The position numbers and the translations under genes were made by a program. From the NCBI RefSeq assembly GCF_000732325.1, contig NZ_BBIW01000001.1:62001-126000 (forward strand): a DNA stretch of 64,000 nucleotides, read 5' to 3'. Source of the DNA: Paenibacillus sp. TCA20. Its GTDB lineage: Bacteria; Bacillota; Bacilli; Paenibacillales; Paenibacillaceae. Every line of letters starts with the position of its first letter. The first letter of the stretch is position 1. Below the pieces are notes generated by a model. It made no database searches, was not told the DNA's origin, and saw only the letters and a program-made list of their open reading frames with translations. Of this stretch, positions 18,054 through 26,629 are shown in pieces.

Positions 18054-18148
18054 GAAAACATCAGATAAGCTGGGGCTGCCAACATACAGAGTTGCGACTG
18101 AAATATTACATGAGCGGCATAGGTGGGTTGTTCTGACGCTTAACGATC

Positions 18149-19150
18149 TTAACCAACTACACCCGTACGCTCCACACTTTCGACAAAGTAGCGCTGTACG
18201 AATAGATATAAAATGATCAGTGGGGCAATCGCCAGCAGAATACCGGTATCCACAATCATTGCTACATGGTTTGGATCCGCCTTAATGTCTGTCCCCGACA
18301 ATCCCATCAGCTGTGGAATAATCAGATTGACCTGCGAAGGAAGCGAAGCCACCTTCAGCGACATCAGACTGCTGTCGCTCATGAACAAGGATGGATAGAA
18401 GGTATCATTGTACGTCCATACAAATGAGAACAGCATGACAGTGATCATCGGAGGAATGGCGTTTGGCAGCATGATTCGGATAAAGGTCTTGATTCCTCCT
18501 GCTCCATCAATCAAGGCCGCTTCTTCGATCTCCTTCGGCAGACCCTTAAAGAATTGACGAAAAATATAGATGAACAGCCCTGCCTTGAGTCCGGTCGCAG
18601 TTGCAGCCGTAATCATCGATGGCCAGTACGTATTGAGGAGATTAACCCCTTCCCTACCCGTTAACAAAGTAATGATTCCCATGATGTCGAAATTTCTGAA
18701 ATGAAGATACATCGGCACCATTAGTGTGCTGGAAGGCACCAGAATGGTCAGAATCACCGCTCCAAACAAAATTTTACTCCCCGGGAACTCAAATCTGGCA
18801 AATCCGTAACCGGCAAGAGCCGTGGATAATGTCGTCAGCAGCATGATTACGACCACATAAACCAGCGTGCTCCCAAGCAGAGGGAAATAGTTCATTACCT
18901 CAGCTGCAAGCTTAATATTATCTAGTGTAAAGTTCACCGGTATCATATAGATCGTCGGATTATATATATCTACTTTATCTTTAAAAGCCGTAGATACCTT
19001 CATCATGATGGGATAGAGGATGACAAAGGAAATGCCGATAATGAGCAAATAACGAAAAATGTCCCAGAGCACGTTCATCACTTTGTTTTTTGTACGCTGC
19101 ATTCGAAATACGACCGCTTCGCTGCGTCCGATTCTTTTGATTTCCTGCAT
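18149..19150 (-). CDS. Carbohydrate ABC transporter permease (MalG type)
   Basis: Inner-membrane permease of a sugar importer, 333 residues with six predicted membrane segments and the ATPase-contact EAA loop (EIEEAALIDGAGGIKTFIRI). It pairs with the MalF-type permease immediately upstream. GAGG stands 6 nt before the ATG at 19150; a GTG five codons earlier overlaps the ribosome site. The N-terminal tail (RTKNKVMNVLWDIFRYLL) is longer than usual. No ATP-binding gene is present, so a shared MsmX-type ATPase elsewhere probably powers it. Confidence 0.92.
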   Translation of the reverse strand: MQEIKRIGRSEAVVFRMQRTKNKVMNVLWDIFRYLLIIGISFVILYPIMMKVSTAFKDKVDIYNPTIYMIPVNFTLDNIKLAAEVMNYFPLLGSTLVYVVVIMLLTTLSTALAGYGFARFEFPGSKILFGAVILTILVPSSTLMVPMYLHFRNFDIMGIITLLTGREGVNLLNTYWPSMITAATATGLKAGLFIYIFRQFFKGLPKEIEEAALIDGAGGIKTFIRIMLPNAIPPMITVMLFSFVWTYNDTFYPSLFMSDSSLMSLKVASLPSQVNLIIPQLMGLSGTDIKADPNHVAMIVDTGILLAIAPLIILYLFVQRYFVESVERTGVVG

Positions 19151-19178
19151 TGAATACCTCACCACCTAACTAGAGGAA

Positions 19179-20078
19179 TTAATTGTAATGAACGCGCTTC
19201 GATATGAAGAACCCAATCAAGAATAGCAATAGGCCAACGACGACCGTATAGATCCATGACATCGACGCGCTCAGTCCAAAATTCTGCGTCTGAAATGCCG
19301 TCGTGTAGATCGTTTGTGTAATTGGACTTGTTGTGAAGGAATCGATCACCGTATAAATGACATTCGTCAAAATCAAGGGACTGACCATCGGGAACGTAAT
19401 TTTCCAGAAGGATTCATAGCCTGTTGCGCCTTCAATTTTGGCTACTTCATACATTGAGCTTGGCACAGATTGCAGGGCAGCAAGGAAGATAAGGATCTGT
19501 ACCCCCGAGCTGCGAATAATTTCGTAGATTCTCATTACGGCATCCACAATATACTCGGTAATAACAAGAGGAACCCCCGCCTCATTCAACAAACGGACCA
19601 TGGATAGTGTATTGAACTGAGAAGAGGCTCCCGCCGTTTCTTCCGCCACGGTTGCATTACCGATCAGGTTAATTAGCCCTGAAGCTTCCGCAGATGCGAC
19701 TGCACCCGAGGCCAGAATAACAGGCAGGAAGAAGATCGCTCTCGCCAGTCCTCTTCCTCTAAACTTTTGATTGAGCAGCACTGCCGAAAACAGGCTGAAA
19801 AACAGAATAAGCGGAACATTAACGATCATTTGCAATACAGATTCCGTCAGAATACGGTTGTAATTTGCATCGATCAGCAGTGCTTCTTTGAAGTTGCTCC
19901 AGCCAACATACGCCAGCTCATAGCCTTGAGATACCACCGTCAGCTCACTAAGACTGAACCGAATCGACTGTATCATAGGTGTAAGAAATAGAAAGATAAA
20001 GCCGAGCAGCCATGGCGAAATGAAGAGTATGCCGAGAAGTGATCTCTTCTGAGACAAGGTTATACGGCGTGTTCTCAT
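19179..20078 (-). CDS. Carbohydrate ABC transporter permease (MalF type)
   Basis: A 299-residue membrane permease, N-terminal LLGILFISPWLLGFIFLFL typical of sugar importers, six predicted membrane helices and the EAA loop MYEVAKIEGATGYESFWKI. An extra hydrophilic insertion of about 40 residues (near 140-185: EASGLINLIGNATVAEETAG) separates membrane segments. The ATG overlaps the stop of the DUF5696 gene by 4 bp, so the permease is translationally coupled to it. Confidence 0.92.
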   Translation of the reverse strand: MRTRRITLSQKRSLLGILFISPWLLGFIFLFLTPMIQSIRFSLSELTVVSQGYELAYVGWSNFKEALLIDANYNRILTESVLQMIVNVPLILFFSLFSAVLLNQKFRGRGLARAIFFLPVILASGAVASAEASGLINLIGNATVAEETAGASSQFNTLSMVRLLNEAGVPLVITEYIVDAVMRIYEIIRSSGVQILIFLAALQSVPSSMYEVAKIEGATGYESFWKITFPMVSPLILTNVIYTVIDSFTTSPITQTIYTTAFQTQNFGLSASMSWIYTVVVGLLLFLIGFFISKRVHYN

Positions 20079-22648
20079 GATGGGTCACCGCCTATTACAT
20101 AGTCCTGTGCTGGGATGCTGACTCCGCGAGCCACCACAGTCTCCGAATTATAATTAATCAATATGGAAGCTCCGTTACTGTATTTCACCTCAACGACACC
20201 AGGCTGATGAACAATCCGATCCTGCATTTTCTCGGTCCGGAGCGGACTCAGCACCTGATTCACTTCGTCGTACATGGATACGGCATCTTCTATCCAGTTG
20301 GAGTACTGGGCTGAGTACATATAATCATACCGGGTGTATTTCAGCTCTGAAGAAGTGTTCGCTGTCCATAGAAAATGTGGAGCTGAGCCTAGCTCCAGGC
20401 TGTGCAGAAGCTGTTGCCTCATATTGGCCGCGGTCGTCAGATTAACCGGTTCTCCTGCATAATCGATATATCCGTGAATGACCATCTGGTAGAAAGGCAC
20501 CGATTCATCTGTCAGATTAAATCGGCTGGAGGATTCCGGAATGTTGACAAGATGCTGGGCATATTGCAATGCATAGGCGTTCCCTCCACTGATCATCAGA
20601 TTCGGATATTCTTCTGCCAATAGGCCGATTTGCTCTTCGACTATCGCTCTCGCTGTATTTCGAAAGATTAAGCTGTTATTACGATAATCGGAGTGCAGTA
20701 TACTTCCCAAATCACGGAGCGCAAGGGATGGCATATCCTTCTTGCGGTACTGCTCCATAAACTGAGCGGTGACATCCGGAAGCTTGGCAGGAGACAGCAG
20801 ATAATATTCATCCTGCAGAAGAGACATCCGGTTGAGCGACCTGTCATAAGGTGAGAGCTCTGCGGCTTCTTTTGTTATAAAGCGGGCAGCATCGCTTGCT
20901 GAATTAAAGCCTTTGCCATTGTCATAGACCTGTTGAAAGGCTACGTCTGGATACAGCTCACCTCCCGTACGATTCAGCTGCTCCCGCAGAGCAGTCAGCT
21001 CCCGGTCTTTGCCTAACTCAGACGTGTTCAATTTGACAGGAAGCTCGTGCTCAAGCCCCGCTCCGAACCATCCCAAATACTGCATTTGAATATTTGAGAT
21101 GCTCTGTGCCTGCAATTCTGCTGCAATGCCTTGTGCTTCCTTGAAAGTAGTCATCGGTACGGTTGCATCATAAGGTACACCCAGAAAGGATTGCTGTTTA
21201 TCAATCGCACCCACAATATCCACATAGAATGGGATGTCCTCTTGAGCGGCTAGAGGCTGAAGAACACCTTGTTCTACCAGCTTCGTTTGATAAGCTTGAG
21301 CCATTCCAGAGTAGCTTGCACCGTCACCTGACAAAAAGCTGTATTTCACACGAATATCACCATTATATTTTTCGCTCGACAGCAGCTGGATTTCTTGAAC
21401 CTTACTGCCTGTGTACAGCTCCAGCTCATCATCTCCACGCACAGCATGTCGGCTGAACACGTGGTTGAAGGAATTTTGTTTGCCGCTGATATCGGCAGCA
21501 ATGCTGGCATTCCCTTCCCCTTCCTCAATGACGGCGAAGAATGCACGATCCCCTGATTTCAAGCCAAACACCGGTAATCGGGCGGGTTCAGCAATTTGAG
21601 CTCTTGTTCTGCTGTTATCATTCGGGTCCTGTCCATAGACCGGCTGGACATACTGCGGCTCTTTTACTTTACCGTTATCAAAATGGATGAGGCTCCCTGA
21701 ACCATCAGGCACGAGCATATAGCCATCCTGCCCGGAGATCGCTGCCCCGAAGTAACCTAACAGGTCCAGCGTTTGAATCTGATGCCCTTCACTCTCCTCA
21801 AGCTGAGACAGCGGCACAGTTACCGAGAGGGCATTCCCTTCCAAACGGTATTCCACAGGAATAAGAAACTTTGGTTTATCCGCTGTCCCGCCAGGCCCGC
21901 CGATCCCGTTCTCTTCATTGTCATATGCCAAATCTTCAGGTGTATATCCTGCCTGCTCGAAGGCGGCCAGCATCTTGCGAAGCACGAGCGGCCGCTCAAC
22001 CTGCGTATCCGCCCTTTCCACAACTTCAGGATTAGCATCCTGAACCAGGTAGCGGGTCTCGACATAGCTTGCTGTCACCTCATCCAGTTTGCTCAGTACT
22101 TTTTCCTGCAGCCTTTGTTTACTAATGAATTTAGGGAGTGCATCGATCCCAAGCTCTGCATCACCAAGGGTATATTCAATTCGGACACCGTCCTTAATGC
22201 CTTGTAATTCGAACTGCCCATTGGAGATGCTGTACTTGTAATTCGTATACGTATCTAGAACGCCCAGTGTATTGCGAAATGAGACTGTAACCTGTGAGGC
22301 GATGGATTCTTTTTCAAAGGCAGTCGCGATACCATCCTCTTCCATCTCCGGCGGATTACTGTACCAGATCTCTCCTGAACGATGATCCTTCACTGCAATC
22401 ACGGTCGTATCTTCATTAATGTACAAGCTTAAGCTGTCATTCTTGGCTGCAAGAGCCATTCCAGCTATACCCTCCGTCGAATCCTGAAGCGGTGTGAAGG
22501 CTTCTGCTCCAGGATCAGGGGATGCTGACACATATGACCCAGGGTTAACCCCCGATAATCTTCCACTAAGCACGATGAAGCAGAGAATACTGACCAGCAT
22601 GAGTGCGCAAGCCAGCACGGCTGTATATTTCCATTTACGAGATGACAC
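20075..22648 (-). CDS. DUF5696 domain-containing surface protein
   Basis: An 857-residue protein with an N-terminal membrane anchor or signal (about 8-30, VLACALMLVSILCFIVL) and a long extracellular part. The segments GYMLVPDGSGSLIHFDNGK and DIPFYVDIVGAI fit the DUF5696 family found in Paenibacillus glycan loci; its second half resembles a TIM-barrel hydrolase (family knowledge, not proven). GTG start behind AGGAGG. It is 15 bp after the Yip1-like gene and overlaps the next permease gene. A role in glycan binding or trimming at the cell surface before uptake is inferred. Confidence 0.8.
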   Translation of the reverse strand: MSSRKWKYTAVLACALMLVSILCFIVLSGRLSGVNPGSYVSASPDPGAEAFTPLQDSTEGIAGMALAAKNDSLSLYINEDTTVIAVKDHRSGEIWYSNPPEMEEDGIATAFEKESIASQVTVSFRNTLGVLDTYTNYKYSISNGQFELQGIKDGVRIEYTLGDAELGIDALPKFISKQRLQEKVLSKLDEVTASYVETRYLVQDANPEVVERADTQVERPLVLRKMLAAFEQAGYTPEDLAYDNEENGIGGPGGTADKPKFLIPVEYRLEGNALSVTVPLSQLEESEGHQIQTLDLLGYFGAAISGQDGYMLVPDGSGSLIHFDNGKVKEPQYVQPVYGQDPNDNSRTRAQIAEPARLPVFGLKSGDRAFFAVIEEGEGNASIAADISGKQNSFNHVFSRHAVRGDDELELYTGSKVQEIQLLSSEKYNGDIRVKYSFLSGDGASYSGMAQAYQTKLVEQGVLQPLAAQEDIPFYVDIVGAIDKQQSFLGVPYDATVPMTTFKEAQGIAAELQAQSISNIQMQYLGWFGAGLEHELPVKLNTSELGKDRELTALREQLNRTGGELYPDVAFQQVYDNGKGFNSASDAARFITKEAAELSPYDRSLNRMSLLQDEYYLLSPAKLPDVTAQFMEQYRKKDMPSLALRDLGSILHSDYRNNSLIFRNTARAIVEEQIGLLAEEYPNLMISGGNAYALQYAQHLVNIPESSSRFNLTDESVPFYQMVIHGYIDYAGEPVNLTTAANMRQQLLHSLELGSAPHFLWTANTSSELKYTRYDYMYSAQYSNWIEDAVSMYDEVNQVLSPLRTEKMQDRIVHQPGVVEVKYSNGASILINYNSETVVARGVSIPAQDYVIGGDPS

Positions 22649-22663
22649 CAGACTTACGCCTCC

Positions 22664-23284
22664 TTAAGATCGGAATATAAGCTCACGGTATATATTGATT
22701 ACAAATTCAATGATCTGTTGGACCAGACTCATCACCAGCGTGCCCAGAAATACGATAATCGCCATAACAACGATGGTCAGCAGAATGGTTACAATCGTCT
22801 TCGTTGCTGTGTATTGATGCACCGTCATGATGCCCACAAACAGCAGGTAGATGAACCAGATCGCCGCAACGGTATTCAGCAAATAATAAAAAGCGGTCTC
22901 CTCCTGCGTCATAAATCGGCTGATCAAGGTCATGGGCAAATACACCAGGATCATCGGGATGAGCGCATAAGCGGTGGCGTTAACAATCTCGCTAAACTTC
23001 CCTTCCCCTTCCATGAGTGTCGTAATGGACCAGTTGGATACACACCACAGGATAAAAGGAAGCACCACATACTGGAGCTCAGCCAGGCTGTTCAACGTTC
23101 TAGGATCATTAAAATTGACCAGGAATCCGGCAAATTGACGCTGAATAACCATGGTTATAAATAGAAGAAATAGTATGGTGATTGCAACTCTAAGCTTTCC
23201 TTTCCCCTCATACTTTAGATCCCAATACCCATCAAAAGGATGGATGATAAGATGGAGAGGAAACTTAATAAAATCCTGCTTCAT
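22664..23284 (-). CDS. Yip1-family-like multi-pass membrane protein
   Basis: A 206-residue protein with about five hydrophobic segments (VAITILFLLFITMVI, LQYVVLPFILWCV, AYALIPMILVYLP, IWFIYLLFVGIM, and IVTILLTIVVMAII), matching the Yip1-type domain found in bacterial integral membrane proteins of unknown role. The ATG at 23284 has AAAGGAGG; this start overlaps the preceding NHL gene by 20 bp. Its fixed place between the NHL protein and the DUF5696 protein suggests the three act together. Confidence 0.75.
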   Translation of the reverse strand: MKQDFIKFPLHLIIHPFDGYWDLKYEGKGKLRVAITILFLLFITMVIQRQFAGFLVNFNDPRTLNSLAELQYVVLPFILWCVSNWSITTLMEGEGKFSEIVNATAYALIPMILVYLPMTLISRFMTQEETAFYYLLNTVAAIWFIYLLFVGIMTVHQYTATKTIVTILLTIVVMAIIVFLGTLVMSLVQQIIEFVINIYRELIFRS

Positions 23285-24746
23285 GCTGCTCTTTCCTCCT
23301 TTTACGCCAGGATTTCGACCATCTGTACCCGGCAAAAACGATGACGGCTGTTGTGCTGATCGTCAATAAGGTACCGAAATGCTCCTGCAGTACTTCCTTC
23401 CTGTACCTCTTGAAAGCGACCGAGTAATTTTTACGATCCATTCCCAGCTTGAAATGCTCCATCGCTTCTTTATTCTCCTTCGCATATAGAAGAGATTTCC
23501 CTATCCCGATGTAAGCGATATCATAATTGGCATTCAATCTCAGCACTTCTCTCCACATGGCTACTGAAGCCTCATCATCCCCGTTGTAATGCGCGGTGAC
23601 CGCATCGCTAATGGCAATTCCGTAGCTGGTCGGAGAGAAGAGTGTGATGGTTTCTTTTCCTTGATCAAGGACAATATGCTGATTCCCCAGCTTCTCTATA
23701 GCGACTGGTGTACTAAAGGTTCCGACCTGTGTTCCTATTCCGCCGTAAATATATAGCAGATTGCCTTCATGGTCATAAGTGAAGATACGCCCTCTGAGAG
23801 AATCCAGCACACTATACATGCCGCTTCCCTGATATTTGATATCTACCAATTTGGAGGGTCCCCCATTGACACCCATAGACCGATATCGGATATCTCCTTT
23901 CACATCAAAATATCCATACCTTTTGAGCACATCCTCACCTGAAGGATTCAGACGCTTAATCGGGGTGCTGGAGCCGGGGTCAATATTCGTCGCATATACG
24001 AAACCTTTCTCCCCCATATCAATATTGGAGAATTCCGTCGGAATGTATAATGCCATCTGATTCTTCTGTGCATCCGTAGCCACGAGACGCCACAAATAGT
24101 CAACAAAATTGCGGCGTACCTGAATTGTTCCGACGTAACCAATGAATTCACCAGACTCATCAAACTGCAGAATCCCCTCGTAAGCTCCACGGGATGTAAC
24201 AAATACCCGTCCGGCATCATCCACCGCCAGCTTTAACGGAACGAAGGAGAAGCTGGCTCCGAGCACCTCGGACTGCGGATTCTCAATTGTTCTGATCCAT
24301 TCTCCTTCTGGGGACAGAATGACGATTCGCTTATTCTCCGTATCCGCAATGTATAAGTCCCCGGCTTCATTCACGGTGATGCCACTGGGCATGTTAAAGG
24401 TCTGCTCTGCTCCGTCCATACTATAGTTGGAAAAGATTCGGTCTACTGTCCAATCCTTATTCAGAACGACAATGCGATGATTTCCTGTATCGGCAATATA
24501 GATCTTGCCTGCACTGCTTACAAAGATGTCCTGCGGAGACACGAAGCCTCCAATGCCAAGATCAACCCCCGAAATGCTTCTGTCCGGCAGAAATGCATCG
24601 GGAGCCGGTACAGCTTCTTCATAATAATTATAGGTATAGCTTTCGTAAGGAGCCTTGGCAGCTAACGCTGAAGGAGCGGAACAGAGCAGCGCTGCTGATA
24701 TTAAGGCAATGCAATATCGCTTCAACCTTTGTTTATAGGCATGCAA
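23265..24746 (-). CDS. NHL-repeat surface protein with TPR-like region and C-terminal membrane anchor
   Basis: A 493-residue protein: signal peptide (about 10-30, SAALLCSAPSALAAK), a beta-propeller made of NHL repeats (recurring IYIADTGNHRIVVL-type units through about residue 370), a short TPR-like helical stretch (YIGIGKSLLYAKENKEAMEH), and one C-terminal membrane segment (TLLTISTTAVIVFAGY) followed by a Lys/Arg-rich tail. So the propeller faces outside and is anchored in the membrane. TTG start with AGGAGGG spacing 8. Substrate sensing or scaffolding for the ABC system is inferred only from context. Confidence 0.8.
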   Translation of the reverse strand: MHAYKQRLKRYCIALISAALLCSAPSALAAKAPYESYTYNYYEEAVPAPDAFLPDRSISGVDLGIGGFVSPQDIFVSSAGKIYIADTGNHRIVVLNKDWTVDRIFSNYSMDGAEQTFNMPSGITVNEAGDLYIADTENKRIVILSPEGEWIRTIENPQSEVLGASFSFVPLKLAVDDAGRVFVTSRGAYEGILQFDESGEFIGYVGTIQVRRNFVDYLWRLVATDAQKNQMALYIPTEFSNIDMGEKGFVYATNIDPGSSTPIKRLNPSGEDVLKRYGYFDVKGDIRYRSMGVNGGPSKLVDIKYQGSGMYSVLDSLRGRIFTYDHEGNLLYIYGGIGTQVGTFSTPVAIEKLGNQHIVLDQGKETITLFSPTSYGIAISDAVTAHYNGDDEASVAMWREVLRLNANYDIAYIGIGKSLLYAKENKEAMEHFKLGMDRKNYSVAFKRYRKEVLQEHFGTLLTISTTAVIVFAGYRWSKSWRKRRKEQHEAGFY

Positions 24747-24759
24747 GTTCTTGTCCCTC

Positions 24760-25641
24760 CTATTCCTTCATTCCGGAAGTTGCCATGGTTTCAATAATAC
24801 GACTCTGAGAAAAGACGAAGATGGTAATCGGGACACTCATCATAATGAGTGCAACAGCTGCACCAACACCGGCTCTCGCTATTCCCCCTTGAATAATATT
24901 CGTTGTCGCAGAGGTCAGCGTCTTCAGATTCTCACTATAGATAAATCCATTCCCATCGGTTCCCCATAGGATCTGGAACAGCAGAATGATCAGTGTGAGC
25001 CATGCGGGCTTCACATTCGGCATAACAACCGACCAGAAGATTCGATACTCACTTGCTCCATCTATCTTCGCAGCTTCGATCAGAGCGTCGGGAATCTGCT
25101 CCATGAACTGCTTCATCAAATACAATCCGAGCGGATAAGAAAAGGCCGGAATGATAACAGCCCAGTACGTATCCACCCACCCAAGCCAAGACATGATCAT
25201 ATAAGTTGGAATGGCTGTAACTGCAGGGGTGAACATCAACGACAGCACGATCATTTGGAACATGATTTTGTTGCCGGGAAATTGATGCTTGGCAAGCGGG
25301 TAGGCAGCGGCAGAAGCCAGCAGAACGTGACCCACGATCCCCATCCCGGTAATAAATACCGTGTTAAAAATATATCTTGTGAACGGCACCCATGAAGCAC
25401 CCAGCAAGTTGATCAGATCTGCAAAGTTATCCATCGTTGGATTTTTGACAAACAACGTCGGCGGAAAAATAAAGATCTCATCCAATGGCTTGAAGGCGGC
25501 ATTTATGGCATACACTAGCGGCAGCACCATAAAGGCACCTACAACTCCCAAGATAAGAAACAACGACAAGCTCCCCAGAAAGGAACGGTTCACTCTCTTG
25601 ACTCTTTTTCTCCGGAATAGGCGATAGGGTATATTCATCAT
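24760..25641 (-). CDS. Carbohydrate ABC transporter permease (MalG type)
   Basis: A 293-residue permease with six membrane segments and the EAA loop DALIEAAKIDGASEYRIFWSVV. It starts 2 bp after the stop of its MalF-type partner. It forms the second of the two permease pairs in the locus, the one directly behind the solute-binding proteins. No nucleotide-binding subunit is encoded nearby. Confidence 0.93.
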   Translation of the reverse strand: MMNIPYRLFRRKRVKRVNRSFLGSLSLFLILGVVGAFMVLPLVYAINAAFKPLDEIFIFPPTLFVKNPTMDNFADLINLLGASWVPFTRYIFNTVFITGMGIVGHVLLASAAAYPLAKHQFPGNKIMFQMIVLSLMFTPAVTAIPTYMIMSWLGWVDTYWAVIIPAFSYPLGLYLMKQFMEQIPDALIEAAKIDGASEYRIFWSVVMPNVKPAWLTLIILLFQILWGTDGNGFIYSENLKTLTSATTNIIQGGIARAGVGAAVALIMMSVPITIFVFSQSRIIETMATSGMKE

Positions 25642-25643
25642 CT

Positions 25644-26612
25644 TTATTCACCTACTCTACGCAATAATTTTTGGACAATGATGTTGGAGCCGATCATGAT
25701 AATGAATAGTACCGTTGCAATCGCTGATGCAAATCCCATCTCGAAACGAATCGTACCAAAATCCATCAAGTGCGTCACAATCGTCTCTGCTGCATAATTG
25801 ACACTTGGGAATCCGGCTAGTTGAATGGACACATCCGATACGGCAAGGGAAGTTGTAATCTGAATAACGGCACCGAACATCAGCTGGGGCTTCATTGAAG
25901 GCAGGGTAATATACCACAGCTCCTGCCATCGATTCTTAATCCCATCAACAGCGCCTGCCTCATACAGTGTCTTGTCAACGGTTTGAAGACCCGCAATAAA
26001 AGCTAGGAATCCCGTCCCAAGACTAAGCCACAACTGAACCAGGATAATGATTGGCAGCACATAGGCTTCGGTTTTGAGCCATTGAATAGGCTCGAGCAGT
26101 ATTCCAATCTCAATGAGCAGTCCGTTAATGATCCCGTATCGGTCCCCGGAGAAGATGAGCAGCCATATGAAGAACACATTCCCAGATATGGAAGGAGCAT
26201 AGAAGATCAGGGTCATGAAGGCCCGCCATTTGGGACTCAGCTCATTGATGATCCAGGCGAAGATAAAGCAAGCAAAATAACTGACTGGACCTGTAATGGC
26301 AGCAAATAAAAGCGTGTTCTTCAAGGCAATCAAGAAAATATCATCTTCAAGGAACAGTCGAGTATAATTCTGCCATCCTACAAACTTTGGCATTTCGAGC
26401 ATGTTGAAGTACGTGAAGCTGATAATAATGGAGAGAACAACCGGCAATACAGTGAACATCAGGAACAAAATCATATAAGGTGCCATCAGTATATATAGAT
26501 GCTTTTTTACTTTTATCTCCTTGATTAATCTGCTGGCTTTGCTATCTCGAAGCGCCCGTTCGCCCTGTGGAGGGACTGTGCGAGTCTTGTTTTCAATCTG
26601 AATATTGGACAT
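25644..26612 (-). CDS. Carbohydrate ABC transporter permease (MalF type)
   Basis: A 322-residue permease: N-terminal cytoplasmic tail of about 35 residues, first segment HLYILMAPYMILFLMFTVLP, and the EAA loop KTLYEAGAVDGIKNRWQELW. G-rich ribosome site 8 nt before the ATG. It begins 17 bp after the large fusion binding protein, consistent with a single transcription unit. Confidence 0.93.
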   Translation of the reverse strand: MSNIQIENKTRTVPPQGERALRDSKASRLIKEIKVKKHLYILMAPYMILFLMFTVLPVVLSIIISFTYFNMLEMPKFVGWQNYTRLFLEDDIFLIALKNTLLFAAITGPVSYFACFIFAWIINELSPKWRAFMTLIFYAPSISGNVFFIWLLIFSGDRYGIINGLLIEIGILLEPIQWLKTEAYVLPIIILVQLWLSLGTGFLAFIAGLQTVDKTLYEAGAVDGIKNRWQELWYITLPSMKPQLMFGAVIQITTSLAVSDVSIQLAGFPSVNYAAETIVTHLMDFGTIRFEMGFASAIATVLFIIMIGSNIIVQKLLRRVGE

Positions 26613-26629
26613 ACACTCGTATCCCCCCT

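Noticed and set aside
17888..18136. 82-codon plus-strand frame in the gap upstream of the beta-mannosidase gene
   Set aside because: It covers the promoter, cre site and inverted repeat, and has no ribosome site.
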